NCBI GenBank assembly: GCA_947595635.1
Contig: CANQEU010000005.1
Coordinates: 1 to 64,000 of the forward strand
DNA: 64,000 bases
Source of the DNA: an uncultured Clostridia bacterium
GTDB taxonomy: Bacteria; Bacillota; Clostridia; Oscillospirales; Acutalibacteraceae
Reading direction: 5' to 3'
Shown here piece after piece: positions 31,501-39,194 of the stretch (positions are counted from its first letter, which is position 1; each line of letters opens with the position of its first letter). A model generated the notes under the pieces. That model was not told the DNA's origin. It worked only from the letters and a program-made list of their open reading frames with translations, and made no database searches. Position numbers and translations under genes: made by a program.

Positions 31501-32643
31501 CTCGCCGGTCGCCTTCATCTGCGTGCCGAGCGTCCTCTTTGCGTATACAAATTTATCAAATGGCCATTTCGGGAATTTTACAACAACATAGTCAAGCGCA
31601 GGCTCAAAGCAAGCGTAGGTTGAGCCGGTAACGGCATTTTTTATCTCGTCGAGCGTATAGCCGATTGCGATTTTCGCGGATACCTTTGCAATAGGATAGC
31701 CCGTTGCCTTTGAAGCAAGCGCGGACGAACGGGAAACTCTCGGATTAACCTCTATAACCGCATACTCAAAGCTTTCCGGGTTAAGCGCAAACTGACAGTT
31801 GCAACCGCCCTCAACGCCAAGCGCCGATATAATATCGAGAGAAGCGCTTCTCAGCATCTGATATTCCTTATCAGAGAGGGTAACGGTTGGAGCTATTACT
31901 ATACTGTCGCCCGTGTGTACGCCAACAGGGTCAAGGTTTTCCATAGAGCAAACGGTTATAACATTGCCCTTGCTGTCACGCATAACCTCAAACTCAATTT
32001 CCTTCCAGCCTGCAATGCACCTTTCAACAAGTACCTGCGTTATAGGCGAAAGCTCAAGTCCGTTAGCGGTTATCTCGCGCAGCTCGTCCTCGTTGTTTAC
32101 TATTCCGCCGCCAGTTCCGCCAAGGGTAAAGGCAGGACGTATAATAACAGGGTATCCTATTTCATTCGCGAATTTCACGGCGGATTCAACATCGTTTACA
32201 ACCTTTGACGGTATGACCGGCTGTCCGATAGACTGCATGGTGTCCTTGAACATCTGCCTGTCCTCTGCCTTGTCGATGGTGTCCGGGTCGGCGCCCAAAA
32301 GCTGAACTCCCTCTTTTTCAAGGAAGCCGTCTCTCGCAAGCTGCATTGAAAGCGTCAAGCCGGTCTGACCGCCAAGCGTTGACAGCAGGCTGTCCGGCTT
32401 TTCCTTTTTTATTATCCTCTTAACCGTTTCAAGATTAAGGGGCTCGATATATATTTTATCCGCCATTGCGTTGTCTGTCATAATAGTAGCCGGGTTTGAG
32501 TTTATGAGAATGACCTCAAGTCCCTCTTCCTTAAGCGCGCGGCACGCCTGTGTTCCGGCATAGTCAAATTCGGCGGCTTGTCCTATAACGATTGGACCTG
32601 AGCCTATTACCATTACTCTTTTAATATTTTTATTAAGTGGCAT
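28597..32643 (-). CDS. carB-dapF: Fused carbamoyl-phosphate synthase large subunit (aa 1-1067) and diaminopimelate epimerase (aa ~1068-1348)
   Basis: Single 1348-aa ORF; N-terminal CarB with two ATP-grasp halves; C-terminal KMHGIGNDYIYFN...MFNLDGSEGKMCGNGVRCV...ETWACGTGACAVAV. Confidence 0.93.
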   Translation of the reverse strand: MPLNKNIKRVMVIGSGPIVIGQAAEFDYAGTQACRALKEEGLEVILINSNPATIMTDNAMADKIYIEPLNLETVKRIIKKEKPDSLLSTLGGQTGLTLSMQLARDGFLEKEGVQLLGADPDTIDKAEDRQMFKDTMQSIGQPVIPSKVVNDVESAVKFANEIGYPVIIRPAFTLGGTGGGIVNNEDELREITANGLELSPITQVLVERCIAGWKEIEFEVMRDSKGNVITVCSMENLDPVGVHTGDSIVIAPTVTLSDKEYQMLRSASLDIISALGVEGGCNCQFALNPESFEYAVIEVNPRVSRSSALASKATGYPIAKVSAKIAIGYTLDEIKNAVTGSTYACFEPALDYVVVKFPKWPFDKFVYAKRTLGTQMKATGEVMSIAPTFEQAIMKAVRGAEISLKTLDHEKFINMSVENLRKRLEICDDERLFCVYSALKKGITVEEIHNITLIDEWFLYKLLNIINLENELSKGELTDELYLRAKHMGFLDETIKKLSGCEIENPVLPVYKMVDTCAAEFKAETPYFYSTYDTENEAEEFIKETNDGKKTIVVFGSGPIRIGQGIEFDYASVHCVWALKKAGFDVVIVNNNPETVSTDFDTADRLYFEPLTNEDVMGVINTEKPYGVVVAFGGQTAIKLTGYLSRHGVNILGTSADSIDMAEDRERFDELLEKHNIKRPQGFTVMTTEEALDVADKIGYPVLMRPSYVLGGQNMIIAYNSDDIIEYMAIILSQNIENPILIDKYLMGTEIEIDAICDGEDILIPGIMEHIERAGVHSGDSIAVYPAWNISDKMTSRIVKSSKDLALSLKTKGLVNIQYLIYGGDLYVIEVNPRSSRTIPYISKVTGVPMVDLATKAMLGEKLADMGYGTGLYKKSPYVAVKVPVFSFEKLINVDNHLGPEMKSTGEVLGVAGTLEEALYKGLTGAGYKMTKSGGVLITVRDSDKREIGDLAKKYSELGFELYATRGTAEVLKSYGIKAHVVDKIHESKDNTLTLIESGKISYVISTSSKGRIPSRDSVKIRRKTVERNIPCLTSLDTANALAECLKSRYSPSNTELVDINHMRRDKVKYNFTKMHGIGNDYIYFNCFDQMINNPEGLSVRLSDRRYGIGGDGIILICKSDVADAKMRMFNLDGSEGKMCGNGVRCVGKFLYDHNLVDTSKDTVSVETLSGIKTLTVYKQDNEVKSLRVDMGKAELDPKNIPVAMDKDKIINEPVKIDGEDYRITCVSMGNPHCVVFMDDIDGLDIEKVGPKFEFDPLFPERVNTEFVSVIDDHTIRMRVWERGSGETWACGTGACAVAVACVENGFCPKNEDITVKLKGGDLVIRYTDETVFMTGAAERVFDGVIEL

Positions 32644-32685
32644 TTGTCACATTCCTTTCAAAAGCCGTAATATTTATGATTAAAA

Positions 32686-33756
32686 TTATTCCATCATAGA
32701 TATAAACCTGTCGAACAGAAAAGCCGTGTCAAGCGGCCCGCCGCATGCCTCGGGGTGAAATTGAACCGAAAAGGCTGGCATATTGGTGTAGGTGACGCCC
32801 TCGCAGGTGCCGTCGTTTCCGTTTTTAAAGCTTTCCTTTGCCGTATCGGGAAGCGTATTGCTCAGCACCGCATATCCGTGATTCTGGCTTGTTATATACA
32901 CTCTGCCCGTTTCGTTGTCGGTTGCCGGCTGGTTTGCTCCCCTGTGACCGTATTTTAGCTTTTGCGTTCTTGCCCCCTGAGAAATCGCAAGGAGCTGATG
33001 TCCAAGGCATATGCCGAATGTTGGTATCTTTTTCTCACACAGCTTTTTAAGCTGCTCGATTATCTCGGTGTTCTCCTGCGGATCTCCCGGCCCGTTTGAG
33101 AGCATTATTCCGTCGGGCTTGAGCGCGGCTATCTCGTCTGCGCTTGTATTCGCCGGAACTACGGTAACGTCGCAGCCTCTCTTTACAAGCTCCCTTGCTA
33201 TGTTGCCCTTAGCGCCGAAATCCCATAAAACAACGTGATGCTTCGGATTTTCCGCCTTGAGCTCCTCACGCTCTCCCGTAGAAACAGAGGACACTGCATT
33301 TATCACCTTGTAATTTTTAATCTGCTCAATATCCTTTTCGATATTGTCAAGAGAATACGTCACCTTGCAGTTCATCACGCCGTATTCACGCACTATTCTT
33401 GTCAGCGCTCTTGTGTCAAGGTCGTATATTCCCGGTATTCCTTCGTCCTTCAAAAAAGTGTCAAGAATACCCTCGCAACGGAAATTGGACGGCTCTTGAC
33501 ACCTGTTTCTTACAATATACGCTTTCAATGCAGGGTGCTTGCTCTCAAAATCAGAGGGAATTACCCCGTAATTTCCTATCAGCGGAAACGTCTGAATAAC
33601 TACCTGACCGTAGTAGCTGGGGTCAGTTAGTGTCTCAAGGTATCCTGTCATTGCGGTTGTAAAAACAAGCTCTCCAACAACCTCTTTTTCTGCGCCAAAG
33701 CCTATTCCCTCAAACGTCCTGCCGTTTTCGAGTATCAGGTATGCCTTGCGGCTCAT
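32686..33756 (-). CDS. carA: Carbamoyl-phosphate synthase small subunit
   Basis: LENGRTFEGIGFG, FTTAMTGYQETLTDPSY-like, GICLGHQLLA, VQFHPEA. Confidence 0.96.
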   Translation of the reverse strand: MSRKAYLILENGRTFEGIGFGAEKEVVGELVFTTAMTGYLETLTDPSYYGQVVIQTFPLIGNYGVIPSDFESKHPALKAYIVRNRCQEPSNFRCEGILDTFLKDEGIPGIYDLDTRALTRIVREYGVMNCKVTYSLDNIEKDIEQIKNYKVINAVSSVSTGEREELKAENPKHHVVLWDFGAKGNIARELVKRGCDVTVVPANTSADEIAALKPDGIMLSNGPGDPQENTEIIEQLKKLCEKKIPTFGICLGHQLLAISQGARTQKLKYGHRGANQPATDNETGRVYITSQNHGYAVLSNTLPDTAKESFKNGNDGTCEGVTYTNMPAFSVQFHPEACGGPLDTAFLFDRFISMME

Positions 33757-33794
33757 ACAAAATCAATTCCTTTCACAAAATCTATTTTAAAGCT

Positions 33795-34364
33795 TTAAAG
33801 CTCATATGTGCTTAAAACACGCTGCGCCATCTTCAGCTTGCTTATTCGCATATCCATCGCCTGTTTTTCAAGATAGCGGTGTGCCTGCTCCTCACTCATT
33901 GTCAGGCACTGCATAAGAGTGCATTTTGCACGGTTGATTATTTTTATCTCCTCGACCTGATTTTTTAATTTGGTATTTTCCTTTTCAAGCAAGCCCAAGC
34001 GATTTCTTGAAATCTCCCAAATTCTTAAGCATTGATGAAAGCCTGAGCGGTTTATCGGCTTTTCTATCGCAAAAACGCCTTTTTCCTCAACCGCATTGCA
34101 GCAATTTGAATAAACCTCGCTTTTCAGCAGTACAAACACTCCCGACATGGTCGTGTTGCAAAGCTTTACGGACAAATCTATTCCGCCGCTGTCAAGAATA
34201 GGGGTATTGATTATCACAACATCAAAATGGCGCTCGGCTGCAAGCTCAAGAGCCCTGTCAGAGGTAAATGCACACTCGGCATCGTCATAGCCCTCGTTTT
34301 TCATAAGTTCCTTCAGCGGAGTTATGCTTTGTTCCGTTTTTGATATTATCAAAACGCTTTTCAT
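33795..34364 (-). CDS. ANTAR-domain protein with a degenerate receiver domain
   Basis: C-terminal ANTAR helices (NRAKCTLMQCLTMSEEQAHRYLEKQAMDMRISKLKMAQRVL); start at ATG 34364 with SD GGTGAT. Confidence 0.85.
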   Translation of the reverse strand: MKSVLIISKTEQSITPLKELMKNEGYDDAECAFTSDRALELAAERHFDVVIINTPILDSGGIDLSVKLCNTTMSGVFVLLKSEVYSNCCNAVEEKGVFAIEKPINRSGFHQCLRIWEISRNRLGLLEKENTKLKNQVEEIKIINRAKCTLMQCLTMSEEQAHRYLEKQAMDMRISKLKMAQRVLSTYEL

Positions 34365-34491
34365 AACTATCACCATCATAATATTTTAACGTAAAACGTG
34401 AAAAAAATCAATGAGAAATTTCGACCCTTTACGATGTTATATTCGTTGAAATTAACAAAACAAGCGCTTTGAGATTTTAAGAATTTTTATA

Positions 34492-34519
34492 TTGACATAA
34501 AACGATAATATCTTATACT
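34492..34519 (+). promoter_or_regulatory. Sigma-A type promoter for small lipoprotein gene
   Basis: TTGACA-16-TATACT. Confidence 0.65.
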
Positions 34520-34550
34520 ATTAATTAAGAGAAATAAGGAGATATTTAAT

Positions 34551-34979
34551 ATGAAAACAAAAAATATATTTAAAATTCTTGCGCCCGTTCTTTTTATATT
34601 TATCTTACTTTCCGGCTGCTCCGCCGCCGATTCAAAACCGCCATCGGAGCTTATTAAGGGAAACTGGGAATATCGCAATCAGGTGTGGTGCGAGTTTAAA
34701 GACGACGGCGACTGCATAATAGGCGGAACGGCAGGCAAATATGAGGTAAATGACGACAACTCGATAACACTCAGCGTATATACAAGCGGCGACGCTATGA
34801 AATTTGAGTGGGCAGGAAGCGCTGAAAACGCGGACACAACGCATTGGTTTGTAGACGAAAGCAAGCTTTACATAAACGGTATGCAGTACCCGAGGAGCGC
34901 CGACGAAGATATTACTGAAAATGCTTCATCCGACGCCGATGAAAAATCGAGCGCAAGCGATACGGCGGCGTCAAAATAA
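34551..34979 (+). CDS. Small putative lipoprotein
   Basis: Signal peptide ending LLSGC lipobox; SD AAGGAG. Confidence 0.8.
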   Translation: MKTKNIFKILAPVLFIFILLSGCSAADSKPPSELIKGNWEYRNQVWCEFKDDGDCIIGGTAGKYEVNDDNSITLSVYTSGDAMKFEWAGSAENADTTHWFVDESKLYINGMQYPRSADEDITENASSDADEKSSASDTAASK

Positions 34980-35068
34980 ACGTACCGCCGCGTTTTGAAT
35001 GATAATAAAATCACAGCCTGCACGCTTTTAAATCGGCATTTATAAAAGCATTATTTATAATTTTAAAA

Positions 35069-35098
35069 AATAGCAACGGTGAACCGTTGCTATTTTAT
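35069..35098. terminator. Terminator hairpin
   Basis: AATAGCAACGG-TGAA-CCGTTGCTATT followed by TTATTTTG. Confidence 0.8.
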
Positions 35099-35137
35099 TT
35101 TGTTGATTTACAGCGCCGTTACGGGCGCGCGCAGCCA

Positions 35138-35812
35138 TTAATCCTTAAATTGAATTATATTGTCGGGCTTGTTTCTGTTTGCCTGCGACGAGCTGAAAAT
35201 GGCGTTTTCGGCAGCGTCGAATGAGTATTTGCTTTCCTCCTCGCCGTCGTCCGGCTCATCGGCTTCGTCCTCATCTTCGGCTTCAGATACTTTTCCGGCG
35301 TATTTCGCGAAAATTTCATTTACATGTTCGTCCATTTGCTTTCTTTGAAGCCTTTCCTGATCCTTAAGCTCCTCAACCTTTTGAGTCTTTGCTTTTTTTC
35401 CGGCTCTTATATGGTTATCGAGCAAAATGCCTACCACAATTGCCGTAACAAGCTGCAAAGCATAGAAAAGCACGGTATCGAACAAGTCGTTGATAGCGCC
35501 GTTTCTATAAAGCACATCTATGCCTATTATCAAAAGATAATCGACAAGCAAAACGCCGACTATCTTGCCCGTTATCACATATCCGAAAATTTCGCAGCTT
35601 ATTAAAATTATAGGCGCGAGGAGGAAGAGATCCTGAAATCCGAAAAGCGCAAAAACGACAAGCAGCACAATTGACGCCGCAAATTCCGCAATTGCAAACT
35701 TTTTGAAAATTTCAGGTTTTTTCGCCTTGATATAGTAGAACAAACCAATTAACACTGCCGCAAGCAGAATAAAAATCCATTGCTTTTGAATAACCTGTAA
35801 TATTACATTCAT
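35138..35812 (-). CDS. Membrane protein of unknown function with acidic cytoplasmic tail
   Basis: About four TM segments, then EAEDEDEADEPDDGEEE; start ATG 35812 with SD AAAGGAAA. Confidence 0.7.
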   Translation of the reverse strand: MNVILQVIQKQWIFILLAAVLIGLFYYIKAKKPEIFKKFAIAEFAASIVLLVVFALFGFQDLFLLAPIILISCEIFGYVITGKIVGVLLVDYLLIIGIDVLYRNGAINDLFDTVLFYALQLVTAIVVGILLDNHIRAGKKAKTQKVEELKDQERLQRKQMDEHVNEIFAKYAGKVSEAEDEDEADEPDDGEEESKYSFDAAENAIFSSSQANRNKPDNIIQFKD

Positions 35813-36013
35813 TTTTATTTTCCTTTCGCTGTTAATAACAGTTCGAATCACGGCGCAAAGCCGTTTATTTAAGCCTTATAAAGCCATTGTGATTATTATA
35901 TCATAAACAATACGACATTTCCATAGTCTTTTGAGCAATTGACAAAAAAATAAGAAATTTTAAAACAAAAACGGCAGAACACTCCGCCGTTCAATTTCAT
36001 TTTAATATACAGG

Positions 36014-36466
36014 CTACTTTTGCGGCTTTCTTCTTCTCTGCGGAGCCTCTCCCCTTTTAAGTGAAGAGATTTTTTCGTCGCTTGTCTGCTTAAAGCGTGA
36101 AAGCATATCCTCAAAGCTTAAGTCGCTGTGCTTAGGCTGCCATTCAAAGCTGCCCGGCCCTTTAGCTGACGTGCCCTGCGCAGAAGTATGTCTTTGCTTT
36201 TTTGCGCCCGAGTGCTGCTGAGCCTTTTCACGCTCCATCGCTTTTTTAATAGACAGGCTTATCTTGCCGTCCTCGCCAATAGACAGCACCTTGACCTTAA
36301 CCTCCTGACCGACCGTCAGATGATCCGCAATTTTTTCAACATAGGTCGGAGCAACCTCCGAAATATGTACCATACCCTTCTTTCCCTCCGGCAGCTCAAC
36401 AAAAGCGCCGAAATTTGTAATTCCAGTAACCTTGGCGTCAACTATACTTCCAACTTCAAGCCGCAT
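36014..36466 (-). CDS. yabR: S1-domain RNA-binding protein (YabR-like)
   Basis: VGSIVDAKVTGITNFGAFVELPEGKKGMVHISEV; synteny with divIC/yabQ. Confidence 0.9.
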   Translation of the reverse strand: MRLEVGSIVDAKVTGITNFGAFVELPEGKKGMVHISEVAPTYVEKIADHLTVGQEVKVKVLSIGEDGKISLSIKKAMEREKAQQHSGAKKQRHTSAQGTSAKGPGSFEWQPKHSDLSFEDMLSRFKQTSDEKISSLKRGEAPQRRRKPQK

Positions 36467-36495
36467 ATAGAAAAAATCCCCCTGTTAAATAACCG

Positions 36496-36819
36496 TTATT
36501 CGCCGGCAATGTTTATAAAAACACGCTCATCCGGTTCGGCATAGCCAAGTTCCTCTCTTGCTATTTTTTTAATGTACTCCTCGCTTTTTTTGTCGTCCGA
36601 CTTGTACACGTCCTCTACCTCGCCGTTTTTTACCTCTTGAATAACAATTTTGTCTTCAAGCTCGGCAAGCTCCGACTGTTTGCGGTTAATTTGAATTTGC
36701 TGCGAAATAAGGGTAAAGCAGGCATACGCGATAAACAGCCCAAAGCAAACGCCCAAAATTATGTTACGTTTTTTTCTTGGTTTTTTTGCCGGAGCAATCT
36801 CCTTTACGACTTCCCTCAC
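36496..36819 (-). CDS. divIC: FtsB/DivIC-like septum formation initiator
   Basis: Single TM plus coiled coil plus EEYIKKIAREELGYAEPDERVF; GTG start with AAGGAGGG. Confidence 0.85.
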   Translation of the reverse strand: MREVVKEIAPAKKPRKKRNIILGVCFGLFIAYACFTLISQQIQINRKQSELAELEDKIVIQEVKNGEVEDVYKSDDKKSEEYIKKIAREELGYAEPDERVFINIAGE

Positions 36820-37339
36820 TCTCAGCCCTCCTTAATCTTAATCCAAAAGCCGAAGTTTGCTTTTTATAATTATACACCTTGTTTGTTTTATCTTTCAAGG
36901 TATTTTTTGATTTTTCTTTATAATTTTTATGTAAGGAACAAAATATGACCGTGATTTTGCCTGTTTGCTTGCAAAAAAACGAAAAAATTGTTTTGATGAG
37001 CCTTTTTACTTTTCCGAATATCCTTGAGGCGTTCAAAACCAAAAAATCAAGCAGCCTGCCGCTGAATATTCCGACTGTAAAACGGTAAATCAAAGCTCCG
37101 CCAAAAAAGCCGAGCGCCATATATACTCTGACAATCCCGAAATTAAGAGCGCACGCAAGCAAGAAAAGCCAAACGGCGCAAAGACACATAAAAATTATAT
37201 CCTGTACGGCGACCGCTGTTTTAGAATTAAGACCCGCCTTGCGCAAAAAGCGAAAAAAATCATAAAATACGCCGCACGGTATTCCCCACGCAAGACAGAT
37301 AAGAAAAATCTGCCATTGCGGAAAGCTTGAGATCTCCAT
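36764..37339 (-). CDS. yabQ: Spore cortex biosynthesis protein YabQ
   Basis: GIPCGVFYDFFRFLRK; multi-TM; synteny. Confidence 0.82.
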   Translation of the reverse strand: MEISSFPQWQIFLICLAWGIPCGVFYDFFRFLRKAGLNSKTAVAVQDIIFMCLCAVWLFLLACALNFGIVRVYMALGFFGGALIYRFTVGIFSGRLLDFLVLNASRIFGKVKRLIKTIFSFFCKQTGKITVIFCSLHKNYKEKSKNTLKDKTNKVYNYKKQTSAFGLRLRRAESEGSRKGDCSGKKTKKKT

Positions 37340-37620
37340 TATTTAAACAAGCGCTCAAACACGCCGCGCTTTTTTTCGCTTGCTTCAGTGTAAATCATTG
37401 CGCTGATTTTTCCGTCTATTATCACCTCGCCGGAATCAAGGCTGAGCTTGCTTATATGCAGAGCAGAGCCCTTTATGCAAAGTCCGCCGTAATCCGTATA
37501 CAGTATGACGGACTGCGTGTCAAAGCTGCCGACGTCGTTTACACCCTCAACACTTAGCACGCTGCGGTTTTCAAGACAAACGCTATGATTCTTCTTTGTT
37601 GAATTTTTCGGTTCTGCCAT
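37339..37620 (-). CDS. yabP: Sporulation protein YabP
   Basis: HSVCLENRSVLSVEGVNDVGSFDTQSVILYTDYGGLCIKGSALHI; synteny. Confidence 0.88.
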   Translation of the reverse strand: MAEPKNSTKKNHSVCLENRSVLSVEGVNDVGSFDTQSVILYTDYGGLCIKGSALHISKLSLDSGEVIIDGKISAMIYTEASEKKRGVFERLFK

Positions 37621-37694
37621 TCACACCACTCCACAAATAATATGGTAAATGATATGAAATAAATCGAAAAAATATGATTTTAGCGGCGGTCGGC

Positions 37695-37934
37695 TTATAA
37701 AAGCTCATACATATCGGACGCCTGCTCCTTTTTGGCGTATTCGTTTACGGCGGTCACCCTGACCTTAAGCGCTCTGCTTCCGAGTAATATTTCAATCTCG
37801 TCGCCCGTTTTTACATCATACGAGGCTCTTGCAGTCCTGCCGTTTACCGTTACTCTGCCTGCGTCGCACGCCTCGTTTGCAACCGTGCGCCTCTTTATTA
37901 TTCTTGAAATTTTAAGATACTTGTCAAGCCGCAT
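37695..37934 (-). CDS. rqcP: S4-domain RNA-binding protein (RqcP/YabO-like)
   Basis: MRLDKYLKISRIIKRRTVANEACDAGRVTVNG; start ATG 37934 with SD GGGAGG. Confidence 0.9.
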   Translation of the reverse strand: MRLDKYLKISRIIKRRTVANEACDAGRVTVNGRTARASYDVKTGDEIEILLGSRALKVRVTAVNEYAKKEQASDMYELL

Positions 37935-38042
37935 TGTTATTCCTCCCTGCAAGCCGGCGTAAGCGGGCATTAATCTTTCTTAGTAAAAACGCCCTTGTAA
38001 ACCAAGAATGTCTGCCATATGGCAGACATTCCTCAGCTTGGA

Positions 38043-38318
38043 TTATTTGTTTACAGCCTCTTTAAAAGCATTGCCTGCCTTAAATGCAGGAACCTTTGAA
38101 GCAGGAATGTTTATCTGCTTCTTTGTTCTCGGATCGATACCGGTCCTTGCGTTTCTCTGACGCTGTTCAAAAGTACCGAAACCAACAAACTGAACCTTCT
38201 CACCTTTAGCAACAGAGTTAATGATAGTATCAATCACAGCTGATACTGCCTTTTCCGAGTCCTTCTTTGAAAGGCCACTCTTTTCTGCTACTGCAGCAAC
38301 TAATTCTGTTTTGTTCAT
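38043..38318 (-). CDS. hup: HU family DNA-binding protein
   Basis: MNKTELVAAVAEKSGLSKKDSEKAV...GFGTFEQRQRNARTGIDPRTKKQINI. Confidence 0.97.
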   Translation of the reverse strand: MNKTELVAAVAEKSGLSKKDSEKAVSAVIDTIINSVAKGEKVQFVGFGTFEQRQRNARTGIDPRTKKQINIPASKVPAFKAGNAFKEAVNK

Positions 38319-38342
38319 TTGAATATCCTCCTGAATTTCACA

Positions 38343-39152
38343 TTAATTTATTTCCTTAACTCTATCCCAAAGGGAATCAAGTGTATTAAGGTCTGAATTT
38401 TTTATATCTATGCCCTGCTGTTTTGCTAAATTTTCAAGCTTTTGAAATCTGTCGGTAAATTTATCACAGCAGTCATACAGCGCCCTTTCGGGGTCTGCGT
38501 TTATAAAGCGGGAAACATTGACGACAGAGAATAAAACGTCGCCCAATTCTTCATATTGATTTTCCGTATCATTATTCTTTATTGCCGATTTAAGCTCGTC
38601 AATTTCCTCATACAGCTTATCAAGCGCACCATCAACATTTTCCCAATCGAAGCCGACCTTCGCCGCCTTTTGCTGAATTTTTTGACTCCTCATAAGCGAC
38701 GGCAGCGCTCTTGACACGCTCTGCATAGCCTGTGACTGGGTTTTCTGCGATTTTGTCTGCATCTTTATTTTGTCCCAGTTTTTAAGCACCTGAGCGGAAT
38801 TTTCCGCAGTTACGTCGGAAAACACATGCGGATGGCGGATTATAAGCTTTTTGCATATTCCGTCGGCAACATCGTTAATATCAAAGCTGCCTGTTTCTTC
38901 TTCCATAACGGCGTGAAACACAACCTGAAGCATAACGTCGCCGAGCTCTTCCTTTAAAAGCTCTGTATCCTTAGAATCTATTGCCTCAATTGCCTCATAT
39001 GTTTCTTCAATAAAATTTTGGCGTATAGACATATGATCCTGCTCTTTGTCCCACGGACAACCGTTTTCGCCTCTTAAAAGCTTTACTATCGACACAAGAT
39101 CGTCAAAGCCATAGCGCTCCTTTTGCTTGAAATCCATATGATAAATACACAT
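38343..39152 (-). CDS. mazG: MazG-family nucleoside triphosphate pyrophosphohydrolase (true start perhaps 39137)
   Basis: LRGENGCPWDKEQDHMSIRQNFIEETYEAIEAID...ELGDVMLQVVFHA and second MazG repeat. Confidence 0.95.
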   Translation of the reverse strand: MCIYHMDFKQKERYGFDDLVSIVKLLRGENGCPWDKEQDHMSIRQNFIEETYEAIEAIDSKDTELLKEELGDVMLQVVFHAVMEEETGSFDINDVADGICKKLIIRHPHVFSDVTAENSAQVLKNWDKIKMQTKSQKTQSQAMQSVSRALPSLMRSQKIQQKAAKVGFDWENVDGALDKLYEEIDELKSAIKNNDTENQYEELGDVLFSVVNVSRFINADPERALYDCCDKFTDRFQKLENLAKQQGIDIKNSDLNTLDSLWDRVKEIN

Positions 39153-39194
39153 CCGTCCGAAAAAAAGTCACAAAATATTTAGCTATTTGTTATT

